From Christensenella tenuis (GTDB taxonomy: Bacteria > Bacillota > Clostridia > Christensenellales > Christensenellaceae), in NCBI RefSeq assembly GCF_014287795.1, contig NZ_JACOON010000005.1, positions 248,001 to 312,000 on the forward strand: a stretch of 64,000 bases of DNA, written 5' to 3'. A model generated the notes under the pieces. The model was not told where the DNA came from. It worked only from the letters and a program-made list of their open reading frames with translations, and searched no databases. Made by a program: the position numbers and the translations under genes. Positions within the stretch are counted from its first letter, which is position 1; every line of letters starts with the position of its first letter. Positions 49,319 through 59,800 of the stretch are shown here, one piece after another.

Positions 49319-50013
49319 ATGAAATCCGTAAGGAAAACATATTAAAAACGAGACAGGCGCTGGAGGGAAACCGATTCATATGTTCCTACAGCGGCGGGAA
49401 GGACAGCGCGCTCGCGTTATACCGGGCAATCCAGGCAGGCGGTATTCCGCAGCAATTGATTATGACATATAATATCGATGCGGGAAGGACATGGTTCCAC
49501 GGGGTGCCGGAGCAAATCATCCGGCGGGTGGAAGAGGCGATGGAGATTCCCATCCAAAGAATGCGTACGCGCGGCGAAGAGTATGGTGTGCGGTTGGAAG
49601 AGGAGTTCCGTGCACAGAAAAAGCAAGGTGCGGACGTCTGTATTTTTGGCGATATCGATCTTGACGAACATCTGGCATGGTGCATGGAGCATTGTGCACA
49701 TGCGGGAATAACGGGCCTGTTTCCGTTATGGAAGGAAGCGCGGGACCAGCTTGTGTATGAATTTATCGACTGCGGTTTTACCGCACATATCACAGTACTG
49801 AATACAGAGAAAATGAGCGAACGTTTTTTGGGTGCGAAGCTTACGCGGGAAGTGGTAGACGCGATCCGCGCGGAGGGGGCGGATATCTGCGGGGAGAATG
49901 GGGAATACCACTCTTTTGTTTCGGACGGCCCGGTTTTCCGCCAGCCCGTCCGGTATTCTTTCGGCAGGCCGATCCGGCAGGGCGTTTACGCGATTATGCC
50001 GCTTGAAGGATGA
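49315..50013 (+). CDS. Dph6-like ATP pyrophosphatase (diphthine-ammonia ligase family)
   Basis: A 232-residue protein with the PP-loop CSYSGGKDSALALYRA and the family-specific GENGEYHSFV near the C terminus. In eukaryotes and archaea the family amidates diphthine on elongation factor 2; bacteria lack diphthamide, so the bacterial substrate is unknown. ADVCIFGDIDLDEH is also typical. Coupled by overlap to ispE. Confidence 0.88.
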   Translation: MNEIRKENILKTRQALEGNRFICSYSGGKDSALALYRAIQAGGIPQQLIMTYNIDAGRTWFHGVPEQIIRRVEEAMEIPIQRMRTRGEEYGVRLEEEFRAQKKQGADVCIFGDIDLDEHLAWCMEHCAHAGITGLFPLWKEARDQLVYEFIDCGFTAHITVLNTEKMSERFLGAKLTREVVDAIRAEGADICGENGEYHSFVSDGPVFRQPVRYSFGRPIRQGVYAIMPLEG

Positions 50014-50037
50014 AGCGCGCCGCCGGGGGATGAGCGG

Positions 50038-50406
50038 CTATTTGGCAAGCGCAAGCACCTGGACCGCATCTTCTTTGTTCGGAACAAAGAAAAAATCATT
50101 GCCTTGATTGCTCTCATAAATAAAATCATGCAGCGGTCCCTGCGTATATGAAGAAAAATCTCCGTATACGGCAAATTTCACCTGGTAATTGATGAATTTT
50201 TGCAGGATTTCACCCGCAAGCCGGGTGGAAAGCTTGAAAAAATCGCCGGGGAGGGCTTCTTTATTCACGGCGATGCGGGTACACTCTGTTTCATACTGGA
50301 CGGTGCTCATAAAGTCAAGCGCAGACGATACGTCCGTAAACAGGTGGTCAGTGCTGAAAATGACGGCGATATTCAGGCCGCCGCTGTTTGTTATTTGAAG
50401 ATCCAT
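50038..50406 (-). CDS. DUF4180-family protein
   Basis: A 122-residue protein that matches what I recall of DUF4180: SALDFMSTVQYETECTRIAVNKEALPGDF, GEILQKFINYQVKFAVYGDFS and NDFFFVPNKEDAV. The start at 50406 follows GAGGGG; a longer frame to 50490 has no ribosome site. Function is unknown; the fold may resemble STAS or phosphotransferase-like proteins, but this is a guess. It converges with the Dph6-like gene with 24 bases between. Confidence 0.8.
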   Translation of the reverse strand: MDLQITNSGGLNIAVIFSTDHLFTDVSSALDFMSTVQYETECTRIAVNKEALPGDFFKLSTRLAGEILQKFINYQVKFAVYGDFSSYTQGPLHDFIYESNQGNDFFFVPNKEDAVQVLALAK

Positions 50407-50519
50407 TTTATTGTTCCCCTCTATGCTGTAAAATAGAAATAAGGAGTGTGAACCGTATGCGGCCACACCTTGTTTTTCCACTGCCTGCAAAGAAAAAATA
50501 AGAAACGGCGGAAGGCTTC

Positions 50520-51233
50520 TTATGCCATCATATAGCCTGCATGTTTTCCGATGTAATCCACAAAAGTTTGTTCCATCAAGGCCTGGCCGGCTTCATTCGG
50601 ATGGATGCCGTCTGCGCAGATCAATCCACGGTAGTCCGGCTGCCGCAGGAACGCCCCGCGCACATTAATCATGTGCGCACCTGTTGCCTGTGCAACTTTT
50701 TCAATAGTATAGGAGTATTTTTCCTGCCACCAGTAAATTTTGGACACGTCGTGCAGCCATTTCAAAATGTTGTGCGCGCGCTGCGGGTCATTTTTCGTGA
50801 ACCAGCGGAAATAAGACGGAGCGTTGAGCGGAGGCAGGTTCATCAGCGCAGGGATTTTATTCAGTTTTTTCAATGACTGCACCATGCGCAGGATGTTATC
50901 TTCAAACATCTTGACGGGCGTATTGGGAAGGTGGACGGCCATCGGGTCTTCGGCTACCTCGTCCCATTTGTAATCACAATCGTTCCCGCCGTATTCGATC
51001 AGCACCAAATCCGGATTCAGGTCGGTTAGTTTTTCAGCCAAAAGCGCCTGCCCATAGCCGGAGGTCGTTCCAAACTTGGAAAGGTCATGGACGCTCGGGC
51101 GAATGATGGATTTCAGCCTGCGGATAAAACCGTTTTTTGAAAAAATATAACGTTTCTTTTCCGGATGGAATACGACGCCTTTGGCGACGGAATCTCCCAT
51201 AACCAGAATCGATTCAACAAAATTTTGAGCCAT
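50520..51233 (-). CDS. SGNH/GDSL-family hydrolase, second type
   Basis: A 237-residue hydrolase with LVMGDSVAKGVV (nucleophile Ser), LIEYGGNDCDYKW (oxyanion Asn), and CADGIHPNEAGQ (Asp-x-x-His). It has no signal peptide. The long Trp/Lys-rich insert before the last block suggests a bulky or polymeric substrate. It is not closely related to the SGNH protein at 7428. ATG 51233 follows AAGGAAACG. Substrate unknown. Confidence 0.85.
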   Translation of the reverse strand: MAQNFVESILVMGDSVAKGVVFHPEKKRYIFSKNGFIRRLKSIIRPSVHDLSKFGTTSGYGQALLAEKLTDLNPDLVLIEYGGNDCDYKWDEVAEDPMAVHLPNTPVKMFEDNILRMVQSLKKLNKIPALMNLPPLNAPSYFRWFTKNDPQRAHNILKWLHDVSKIYWWQEKYSYTIEKVAQATGAHMINVRGAFLRQPDYRGLICADGIHPNEAGQALMEQTFVDYIGKHAGYMMA

Positions 51234-51492
51234 TCTTCGTTTCCTTCTTATCATGGTTGCAGTTCAACGCACTGCCGTGCGGAACACCGGGCAAAAACCG
51301 CAGCGGTATTTTGGTGGGGCGCGTTATTTTTTGAGACGGCGCCTTTACCCGTTTCCATTATATTACCCCAATTTATCATTTTAAAATCATTTTTACAAGG
51401 GGGAAGCAGGCAAAATTGCGTGAAACAAAGGTATATTGCATGAAATCCCAAATTGTTTAAAAAGAATTTAAAATTTCATTTGCCTGCGTTTG

Positions 51493-51521
51493 TTGAAAAA
51501 CAGAATAAAAATCATTATAAT
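51493..51521 (+). promoter_or_regulatory. Promoter of the membrane-anchored binding-protein gene
   Basis: TTGAAA (51493-51498), 17-base spacer and TATAAT (51516-51521). A start near 51528 excludes the longer frame beginning at 51453 and supports the TTG at 51549. Confidence 0.8.
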
Positions 51522-51548
51522 CATTATAACGAAGCAAGGAGATACGGT

Positions 51549-52400
51549 TTGAGAAAATACTCCAAAGAGCGCCGCCGTGAAACACCGGCGCGCAGGTTTG
51601 TACAAGCAAATAAGAAAAAACTGACCGCGCTCCTGTGTGCCGCTTTGGCAGTTGTGGTCGTTGTTCTTCTTTTTATGAATCTTGCAACCAAGCAGGGATT
51701 TGAGTCCAGTTTTCTGATGACGCGCGATACGGTAAGGATTGGTGTGCGCACGGATGTCGAAGGATTTGGCAGCGTGGACGAGAATGGAAACCTTGTCGGG
51801 TTTGACCGGGATTATATCGACGCGATTTTAAATGAACTGCTGGGCGGGCAAACAAAAATGTATGAATATTTCCCGCTCACCTCGCAGGATGCGGGCGGAG
51901 CCATCAAGTATGGGACGGTCGATATTGCGCTTGGCCTGCTTTCGGATGGAACGGACAAGACGAAAGGGTTTACGCTGACAAAGCCGTATTATACGGACGA
52001 TGTAGTGGTCGTGACGCGGGCCGATTCCCGCGCACAGGGACTGGAAGATATTGAGAGCGAGGCGATCGGGCTTTTTTCGACAGCGGTGCCCTCGGCAGAT
52101 TTCACCAAGCATCTGGAAAGCCAGGGATTTGAATTCGAGATCCAGCGCTATTCGGATTTTGAGAGCGCGATGCTTGACCTTGATGCCGGGCGCGTTGCGG
52201 CGATTGCCATGCCGCGCGCGATGGCACGGCAGTTTGAAGCGGCAGGCTACCGGATTCTTGCCGATCCCGCGTATGAAGTGGGCTACAGTATTATGCTCCC
52301 CACGGGGCAGAGCGCAGTTGAAACGGAATTCAACCGGATAATCGACCAGTTTGAAGCGGATGGAACAACGCTTGCACTGGAGCAAAAATGGGGGTTATGA
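51549..52400 (+). CDS. Membrane-anchored solute-binding-protein-like protein (amino-acid SBP family 3)
   Basis: A 283-residue protein. The N terminus is strongly basic (RKYSKERRRETPARR), followed by a single membrane span (about 27-47, ALLCAALAVVVVVLLFM) without a lipobox, then a type 3 extracellular solute-binding domain: VRIGVRTDVEGFGSVDENGNLVGFDRDY, GTVDIALGLLSDGTDKTKGFTLTKPYY, and the C-terminal ALEQKWG. No permease or ATPase is adjacent, so it may be a signalling rather than transport component. TTG 51549 follows AAGGAG. The next gene encodes a coiled-coil membrane protein. Confidence 0.85.
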   Translation: MRKYSKERRRETPARRFVQANKKKLTALLCAALAVVVVVLLFMNLATKQGFESSFLMTRDTVRIGVRTDVEGFGSVDENGNLVGFDRDYIDAILNELLGGQTKMYEYFPLTSQDAGGAIKYGTVDIALGLLSDGTDKTKGFTLTKPYYTDDVVVVTRADSRAQGLEDIESEAIGLFSTAVPSADFTKHLESQGFEFEIQRYSDFESAMLDLDAGRVAAIAMPRAMARQFEAAGYRILADPAYEVGYSIMLPTGQSAVETEFNRIIDQFEADGTTLALEQKWGL

Positions 52401-52416
52401 TCCATTGACGAGGGAT

Positions 52417-52908
52417 ATGGAAGAACAGGAATTTGAGCGGGAATTGGAAAAACTTGCGCGGCAGATGAATAAGCTTGAGGAACTTCCGGACCTGATTGGG
52501 GAAATGAAACGGCAGAGCAGGAACATGACGGAAGCCGAAAGCAGGATGCGCGGGCTGGTGGAAAATTCGGCACGCCTTGTAAGCGGGATGATTACCATAC
52601 TGGAGGCTATGCAGCGCGAACAGATGCAGATTCGCTATTCTTTGCTGGAAAAGACGGGAGAACTGAAAAAGCGGGTGGATCTTTATTCGGAAGAGACAAA
52701 CGGCCGCCTTGCCGCACTTGAACGTCAACAGGCGGAAAATATGCGCCGTACAGAAGAAGCGCAGGCCGCCCTGTTCGAAAAACTGGAGAAAAAAGAGAAA
52801 GCGGGACAGAAGAAAATCCGCTCCGGCCTTCGGACGGTAAAAGTGCTGGTTGCGGTGTTTGGAAGCGCAATCGCCGCCCTTCTTCTCCTGTTTCATTTTT
52901 GGATATAA
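52417..52908 (+). CDS. Coiled-coil protein with C-terminal membrane anchor
   Basis: A 163-residue protein almost wholly predicted as coiled coil (EEQEFERELEKLARQMNKLEEL through LEKKEKAGQKK), ending in one span (VKVLVAVFGSAIAALLLLF). It would be tail-anchored with the coil in the cytoplasm. It follows the anchored binding-like protein by 16 bases, or 4 if the TTG at 52405 is the start, so the two are probably co-expressed. I recognise no family. Confidence 0.7.
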   Translation: MEEQEFERELEKLARQMNKLEELPDLIGEMKRQSRNMTEAESRMRGLVENSARLVSGMITILEAMQREQMQIRYSLLEKTGELKKRVDLYSEETNGRLAALERQQAENMRRTEEAQAALFEKLEKKEKAGQKKIRSGLRTVKVLVAVFGSAIAALLLLFHFWI

Positions 52909-52956
52909 TTACAAAAATTTCATTAAAATGTTTACCGGGATGCGAATGTGGTTATA

Positions 52957-52986
52957 TTGACATTAGGTAGGGCTGTGTGTTACTAT
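52957..52986 (+). promoter_or_regulatory. Promoter before the 77-residue conserved gene
   Basis: TTGACA (52957-52962), 18-base spacer, TACTAT (52981-52986) with a TGT before it. It lies in the gap 52909-53055. Confidence 0.6.
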
Positions 52987-53055
52987 TAAACACATAGGGT
53001 GAGCTCCAAAACTCCCCGGAACCCACAAATAAAATGTGTCAGGAGGACAAACGGA

Positions 53056-53289
53056 GTGAAGATTAAAAACATTAGCGAACCGCAGAAATTCTTTGAACTT
53101 CTCAAAGACTGCAAAGGCAAGGTAGAACTGGTTACGTCGGAAGGCGACAGGCTGAACCTGAAGTCGACGCTGTGCCAGTATATTGCACTGACGCAGATGT
53201 TCAAGGATGCACAGATTGATGAGCTAGATCTGATTGTATCCGAGCCCGAGGATTTAAATCTCTTGCTGAATTATCTGGTAAGAGGTTAA
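53056..53289 (+). CDS. Small conserved hypothetical protein (77 residues)
   Basis: An acidic soluble protein: KIKNISEPQKFFELLKDCKGKVELVTSEGDRLNL is the conserved front; DELDLIVSEPEDLNLLLNYL the end. Proteins like it are widespread in Clostridia, sometimes mislabelled as poly(A) polymerase, with no known role. GTG 53056 follows AGGAGG. It has its own promoter and terminator, so it is a single-gene unit. Confidence 0.78.
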   Translation: MKIKNISEPQKFFELLKDCKGKVELVTSEGDRLNLKSTLCQYIALTQMFKDAQIDELDLIVSEPEDLNLLLNYLVRG

Positions 53290-53307
53290 AAACCCTTACG
53301 AAACACC

Positions 53308-53343
53308 AAGGCTATGGTCTTAAAAAAGACGATAGCCTTTTTT
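53308..53343 (+). terminator. Intrinsic terminator after the 77-residue gene
   Basis: AAGGCTAT (53308-53315) pairs ATAGCCTT (53332-53339), with inner GTCTT / AAGAC, followed by T6. Confidence 0.93.
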
Positions 53344-53520
53344 GTTTTCGTTATTTTAAGATAGGCAGCTCTAAAGCGGAGAACGGGTAAAGAGCGCCTG
53401 CTGCGGAATGCGCCGCAGACCGCGCACTTCCATGCGCGACGAGACGAGAGGAAGCGCCGGCCTTGAAACGGAAACAGCGGAAAAAACTTGTGCAATTTCA
53501 CAAAATTTGGCGCAGGTCCA

Positions 53521-53529
53521 TGCTATAAT
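53521..53529 (+). promoter_or_regulatory. Extended -10 promoter of addB-addA
   Basis: TGCTATAAT (TATAAT at 53524-53529), 38 bases before the addB start. No good -35 at 17 bases; TTCACA lies 21 bases upstream. Confidence 0.55.
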
Positions 53530-53567
53530 AGTAAAAAAGCGGCAAAAACCGGAAGAAGGAGCGGGCT

Positions 53568-56500
53568 ATGGGCGTTACCTTTGTGCTTGGACGCACCGCA
53601 TCGCAGCGGGACGAACGGGTGATTGAAAAAATTAAACGAATTGCGAAACAGGATCCGCTTGCGGACGTTCTGGTTGTGGTGCCGCCGCAATCCACCTATA
53701 TTACGGAAAAACAGCTGATGCATGCGCTTGGCGCCAAGGGACTGATGGGCGTATGCGTACAAAGCCCGGCCCGTATTGCCGACCGTGTGCTGGAAAGCAC
53801 CTATGGCAGAACGATTACTGGTATTGACGGGGCGGGGAAAAGCATGCTTTTGCGTTCCATTCTGGACGAAGAGACGCCAAATCTTTCGGCGCTTGCGCGA
53901 TGCGCGGGAAAAAATGACCTTCCGGTGCAACTGGCAGATCTTATTTCTGAACTGAAAACCCTCGACGTTACGCCGGGCATGCTGCTCGAGGTGGAAACAG
54001 AGCATGCGGCCACGCGGGAAAAGCTGAAGGACATCGCCCGCCTGTATGAACGTTTTAACCGAGCGGCGGAAGGACTTTTCGATACGGAGGACAGGATCAA
54101 CCTCGTGATCGACCATATTCCCGAAGCGGACTTTGTCAGGCGTTCGCACCTTGTGATCCATGGGTTTGACATCTATAATGCCCAGACTGTACGGTTTATG
54201 AAGGCATTGATGCGTACCGCAAAGGATACGGTAATGTCTTTTTACTATGCGCCTTCCAGCGCGCCGGACGCCGAAATATACGAGATTTGTAACGAAAACA
54301 GGAATAAATTCTTTGCGGATGCTATGAAACTCGGCTTGGAAACAGAAATTGTGACGGAAGACAGGAACAGTTCGGAAGATATCCTGCACATTGAAAAAAA
54401 CCTGTATGCCTATCCGGCGCAGCGGATGGAGCGGGCCCGGAATGTGAGCGTCACACATGCGGCGGACCGGGAGGAAGAAGTGCGTGCGGTATGCGCACAA
54501 ATCGTGTGGCTGAATCAAAAATATGGGTATGCATACCGCGATATGGCGGTGGTGTGCGGAAGCGCGGAACGGTATGTGCCAACTATTTTGCGGATATTCA
54601 GGCAGGCGGGCGTACCCTGTTTTGCCGGAGAAAAACGGACGCTTGACCAATGCGCATTCAGCACCTTCCTGCTTTCTTCGCTTGCGCTTGCACAGGGGAA
54701 ACTGAAAAAAGATACGCTGCTCGCGCATGCGAAGACCGGACTGACTCATTTGACGGAGCAGGAAACATATGCGCTTGAAAATTACGTTTTTTCCAACGTG
54801 CGCGACGGATTTGCATTCACTTTTCCCTTTCGGGAACCGGAGGCGGAACGCGCGCGGGCAAAGCTTATGGAGCCGATTCTCAGCCTGCGGGAGTCCGCAA
54901 AGAAGGCGGAAACCGCAGGACAGCTTATTAGCTGTGTAACGGACTACCTGAGCACGCTCGATACGGCAAAAAAGCTCAGCAGACAGATGGAGCGGGCCCG
55001 GAAAGCCGGACTTATGGAAAGCGCGGAATGGACCGCACAGGTGTTTGATAAAACGATGCGTATTTTAAAGCAAGCGCAGGAAATCCTCGGCGATACGCCG
55101 ATGAAAAAGGCGCAGCTATCCGGTTTGCTGAAAACAGGGCTGCGTGCGCAGAAAGCAGGCGTGATTCCACCGGGGGCAGATGAAGTTGCAGTGGGAGAAA
55201 TTTCTTACATCCGCATGGGGGAAGTCAAAGCGGTTTTTGTACTTGGAGCAAACGACGGTATTCTGCCGAATTATGAGCAAAGTTCGGATATTTTAGCGGA
55301 TTATGAACGCGAATTGCTTCTTTCACAGCTTGCGGGGCTTACCTTCACAGGAAATGTGGAAAAACAAAAACTGGCGATCTTAAAGACGTTTACGAAGCCG
55401 AGCGAAAAGCTTTTTTTGAGTTTTGTTGACGATGGCAGGGAGAAACCGTCTCCGCTGCTCGATAAGCTGGGCGACCTGTTTGGAGAAATCAAGCAAAATG
55501 AAGCGTGCAGGCTTGCGTTGATGCTCAAGCAGAACGCTTACCTGAAAACGGCGCAGGCCCTCCGGTCTTTCGGGAGCGGCCAGGGACTTACCTGTGCGGA
55601 AGAAATTGCCTCCGCCGTGCTATGCGATGATGAATTTCCCGAAAAGCGGCGCGCGATTTTGTGGGGAGCGCAGAGCGTTAACGCAGCACGCAAGCTGAAA
55701 CCGGACACAGCGGCGGAACTGTATCGTGAGATGAAGGGCAGCGCAAGCAGGCTCGAGAAATATTATGAGTGCCCCTATAAACATTTTATCGGCTATGGAC
55801 TCAGGGTAAACCCACCCCGGGAGTATACCATCGATCCGCTGGATATTGGGAATTATGCGCATAAAATACTCGAAACCCTAACGCTGCGGCTGCGGGAAAC
55901 GGGAAAACGCTGGGCGGACATGCCCGAAGAACAATTCGACGAGTATTTGGCGTACAGCGCAAAGGAAGCGCGTGAAGAGCAAAGTAAATATACGCTTAAC
56001 AAACATAATGAGAATGTGCTCCGGGCAGTGGAGCGGGAAATAGAACTTGCGGCCCGCGCAATCCGTAAACAATCGGGACAATCCATGCTGCAGCCGCGGG
56101 AAAGCGAGTGCTGGTTCAAAAAAGAATTTACGGACGGCCTTGCGCTTACGGGAAAAATCGACCGCATCGACACGGCAGAACTGGACGGCGCTTTGTATTT
56201 TGAAATTGTAGATTATAAAACGGGCGAACCCCATTTTTCCCTGCGGGAACTTGCGGGAGGGCTGTCTTTGCAATTGATGATTTATATCATGGCCGCGGGG
56301 GAACTGCTGGGGGAAGATGCGGAATTTGCGGGAGCGAATTATTTTAAAATCCACCTTCCGGATTTTGGGGAAGAAGGAAAAAATCCGGAAGACGATTTTG
56401 ATATGGAAGGCGTGTGCGGCGTGGATTTTGATACCGCCCAGAAGCTTTACGGCGGCGCGGGGGATACTGTGTTTACCATTGCGATCAGCCGGAAAAAAGA

Positions 56501-56774
56501 TGGAGAAATAAGACAGAGCGCAAAAGACAGGATGTTCTCGCGCGGGGAAATGAAAACGCTTCTGGCCTTTACCAGAGAATTGGTGGAGCGTGCCGTCTGC
56601 GAGATGAAAGAGGGAAATACACAGATTCGTCCCTACTCTATGGACGGGAAGACCGGGTGTGATTATTGCGAATTTTCGGGCGTATGTATGTTTGACGAAG
56701 CGTACGCGGGCAATGGAATGCGCGTTATTGGGCCGGTAGACCGCAATGATTTGCTGGCCGAAAAAGAGGAGTAG
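53568..56774 (+). CDS. addB: ATP-dependent helicase/deoxyribonuclease subunit B
   Basis: A 1068-residue subunit of the AddAB double-strand-break resection enzyme. The C-terminal RecB-like nuclease has TGKIDRIDTAE and EIVDYKTG. The iron-sulphur staple is seen as a Cys in EKYYECPYK and a Cys cluster in GCDYCEFSGVCMF. The N-terminal segment that carries a P-loop in Bacillus AddB reads VLGRTASQRDE here, so the Walker A motif is lost. The ATG follows AAGGAG. AddA follows 81 bases later. Confidence 0.93.
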   Translation: MGVTFVLGRTASQRDERVIEKIKRIAKQDPLADVLVVVPPQSTYITEKQLMHALGAKGLMGVCVQSPARIADRVLESTYGRTITGIDGAGKSMLLRSILDEETPNLSALARCAGKNDLPVQLADLISELKTLDVTPGMLLEVETEHAATREKLKDIARLYERFNRAAEGLFDTEDRINLVIDHIPEADFVRRSHLVIHGFDIYNAQTVRFMKALMRTAKDTVMSFYYAPSSAPDAEIYEICNENRNKFFADAMKLGLETEIVTEDRNSSEDILHIEKNLYAYPAQRMERARNVSVTHAADREEEVRAVCAQIVWLNQKYGYAYRDMAVVCGSAERYVPTILRIFRQAGVPCFAGEKRTLDQCAFSTFLLSSLALAQGKLKKDTLLAHAKTGLTHLTEQETYALENYVFSNVRDGFAFTFPFREPEAERARAKLMEPILSLRESAKKAETAGQLISCVTDYLSTLDTAKKLSRQMERARKAGLMESAEWTAQVFDKTMRILKQAQEILGDTPMKKAQLSGLLKTGLRAQKAGVIPPGADEVAVGEISYIRMGEVKAVFVLGANDGILPNYEQSSDILADYERELLLSQLAGLTFTGNVEKQKLAILKTFTKPSEKLFLSFVDDGREKPSPLLDKLGDLFGEIKQNEACRLALMLKQNAYLKTAQALRSFGSGQGLTCAEEIASAVLCDDEFPEKRRAILWGAQSVNAARKLKPDTAAELYREMKGSASRLEKYYECPYKHFIGYGLRVNPPREYTIDPLDIGNYAHKILETLTLRLRETGKRWADMPEEQFDEYLAYSAKEAREEQSKYTLNKHNENVLRAVEREIELAARAIRKQSGQSMLQPRESECWFKKEFTDGLALTGKIDRIDTAELDGALYFEIVDYKTGEPHFSLRELAGGLSLQLMIYIMAAGELLGEDAEFAGANYFKIHLPDFGEEGKNPEDDFDMEGVCGVDFDTAQKLYGGAGDTVFTIAISRKKDGEIRQSAKDRMFSRGEMKTLLAFTRELVERAVCEMKEGNTQIRPYSMDGKTGCDYCEFSGVCMFDEAYAGNGMRVIGPVDRNDLLAEKEE

Positions 56775-56855
56775 AGGATGCGCGGACCCCGGCGGTAATA
56801 TGGTTGATAAGGTGTATTTTCGCCGGATCACTTATGGACGAAGCAGGAGTAAAAC

Positions 56856-59800
56856 GTGAACTTAACGGAAAAACAGGCAAGGGCCGTTGAAACGCAAACC
56901 AAAAATGTGCTCGTATCCGCGGCGGCAGGCAGTGGAAAAACGAGCGTGCTTGCAAAACGCGTATTGCGCATCATCGAGCAAGGGGGCGACGTCCGTTCGA
57001 TGCTGGTTATGACATTTACCAATGCGGCAGCAGCGGAAATGCGCCAGCGCATCGCGCGCGAATTGCGGGAGGAAGCCGGGCGCAGCGGCAACCGCCGACT
57101 TTACGACCAGGCAGAATTCGTAGCAGCGGCGGATATTTCCACGTTCCACAGTTTTTGCGGCAAAGTAGTGCGCAAAAATTATGCGCTTTTGGGTCTCTCG
57201 CCAGGGGTACGCATTATGGACGAAGGGGAGATGAGCCGCATCAAATCCACAACGGCGCGCGATTTATTTGACGACTTGTATGAACGGGAGGATGAAAGCT
57301 TCCTGCGGCTGCTTAAGCGGTATACCCGCCGTGGAGACGACCGGGCGCTTGCAGAATACTTGTTTCGCATTTACGATTACCTGATGAGTAAACCCGATCC
57401 GTTCGGATGGGCGGAGTGGTCGGAGGGAAAAAATAACCCGGACTATATTGCATGGCTTAAAAAACAGCATGACGAAAGCATCGCAGAATGCCTTGTGCGC
57501 GCGGCAGGCTGGATAGGCGCAGCCGCGGAAATTTCGCGTGGGATGGAAATAAAGCAGTTTGCGCAGGATATGGAGTGTATAGCGCTACTCGAAGAAATGA
57601 GGGTATGCGCCTGTGAAAATGGCGCGCGGGAACTTTTTACGCGGTATGGAACCGCAAAAATACCCAATGTAACCAAGGGACTGCACGAAAGCCGGAAGGC
57701 CCGTATCCAGAAAATGTACGGAGAAGCGCGCAAAAAATTGAAGGAGGCCCTCCTGATGGCGGCGGAGCCTTTTGAACAGCGCGCAAAAGAAGAGCTTGCC
57801 CATACGCAGCAGGATGTATGCGCCATGATCCGGCTGGTACGCATGTTCCACGAAAACTATGCGGAGGGCAAGGCGGATGCGAATGTACTGGATTATGCCG
57901 ATATGGAACATTTCGCGCTCAGGGCGCTGAAGGATGACGGGGTACGCGCGCGATGCGCTGGCGCTTACCAATATGTTTTTGTAGATGAATATCAGGATAC
58001 CAATCCTGTACAGGAGGAGATTATACGCGCGGTATCGGGCGGAGGAAGCTTGTTTATGGTGGGCGATATCAAGCAGAGCATCTATAAATTCCGTTTGGCA
58101 GATCCCTTTATTTTCCGTGAGAAAGCCCGGGAATTCCGCATGGAAGCCGAAGGGGGAGAACTGATCCTGATGAACGACAATTTTCGCAGCAAGACGGGCG
58201 TCATCAATGCGGTCAACGGGATCATGGAACGTGTGATGTCCGAACGCCTGGGGGAAGTGTGCTATGACGATGGGGAACGTTTGTGCGGAAGCGCGGAAGG
58301 CGGCGGGACGCACATCCTTTTGTGCGGCGAAAAAGAAGAAGGCATACAGCGCGGCAAACATGCCATACAGGCGGAAATGATCGCTGCGGAAATCGAGCGC
58401 GAGCTTTCCGCGACGGTAACGGACAAACAGACGGGGCGGCCCCGCCCGGCCACGTGCGGCGATATTGCGGTGCTCTTCCGTTCGCGCGGAGAACTTATTT
58501 ACCTTCTGAAGTCCGAACTGGATAAGCGCGGAATTCCCTGCGCGGTGGATGTGGAGCAAGCCAGGGATTTAAAGGAAATTGAACTTTTTGTCAACGTGCT
58601 GCGGCTGGTTGAAAATCCGCAGCAGGATGTTCCGCTGCTCGCGGTTATGCGTTCCTATATTGGCGGCATGGACGAGCAGGAGTTTGCGCAGATCCGCGTT
58701 GCTGACGATGTGGGAGAGGGCCCGTTTTATAAGAGCGCGGAACGTTACGCGGAAAAAGACGACCGGCTGGCCCGGAAACTGCGTGCGCTTTATGCCAAAC
58801 TGGCATTTTTACGCACGTGCGCCGTCTCGCTTTCGCTTACGGAATTTCTGGCGCGAACGGCGCAGGAACTCGACTTTGAAACGTATCTGGCGTGTACGCC
58901 GGGCGGAGAAATGAAACAGGCGGTGTTCTCCCAGTTCCTCGCTATGGCAGGGGAAATTGCCGCACAGGAAAACAGTCTTTACCTTTTATTACGCGCGCTG
59001 CACGATATTAAAAAGAAAGAGGGGGCCTATCTTAAAGCCGCGGTGCGCACGGGGAGTTCGGACTGCATACATATGACTACGGTTCACGGCGCGAAGGGGC
59101 TTGAATACCCGATTGTATATGTCGTAAACCTCGAGCGGACGCTCACGGTACAGGACTTTAAAAACAGGATGCTGATCCATGCGGATTTTGGCCTAGTAAC
59201 ACAGTATATTGACGATGAAAGTCTGGTGCGGCGTACAACAGCGGAGCTTGAGCTTGCAAAACGCCAGATACGGCGCGAATACTTATCTGAAGAACTGCGC
59301 GTCTTGTATGTGGCAATGACGCGCGCGCGGGAAAAGCTGGTGCTTGCGGGAAGCGTGGGCGATATGGATCGCGCGCGGGAACGTTGGCAGCTCTTGCATG
59401 ATATGGGAAATTACGAGGATGCGAAATCCATGCTTGACTGGATTATGGCGGCCAATACAGACGATATGATCCCCGTACGAATTTATGGAGGGGAGCGCGA
59501 GGAAAAGGAGCGCAGCCTGCCGGACACGGGCGGGGAAATCAAGCGCCTAAGCAGCCTTGAAGCCCGGGCGGGGCTTTTGAGTGCAGGTCCGTATGACGCG
59601 GTGCCGGCCAAGGTGTCGGTCAGCGCGGTTAAGCAGGCAAAAAGTATCCGCCATTTTCTTACCCCCGTACTTCCGGATGAGGAGGAAGAGATCACGGGCG
59701 CGCGCCTCGGAACGCTTGTGCACAGCATGATGGAACGCGCTGTATTTTCCGAAGGGACCATTGAAGAAGCCGCGCAGGATATGTTGGCGCGAAAGTTATT

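Noticed and set aside
51453..51548. Longer N terminus of the anchored binding-like protein
   Set aside because: A TTGAAA-17-TATAAT promoter at 51493-51521 lies inside it and a good AAGGAG stands before the TTG at 51549.
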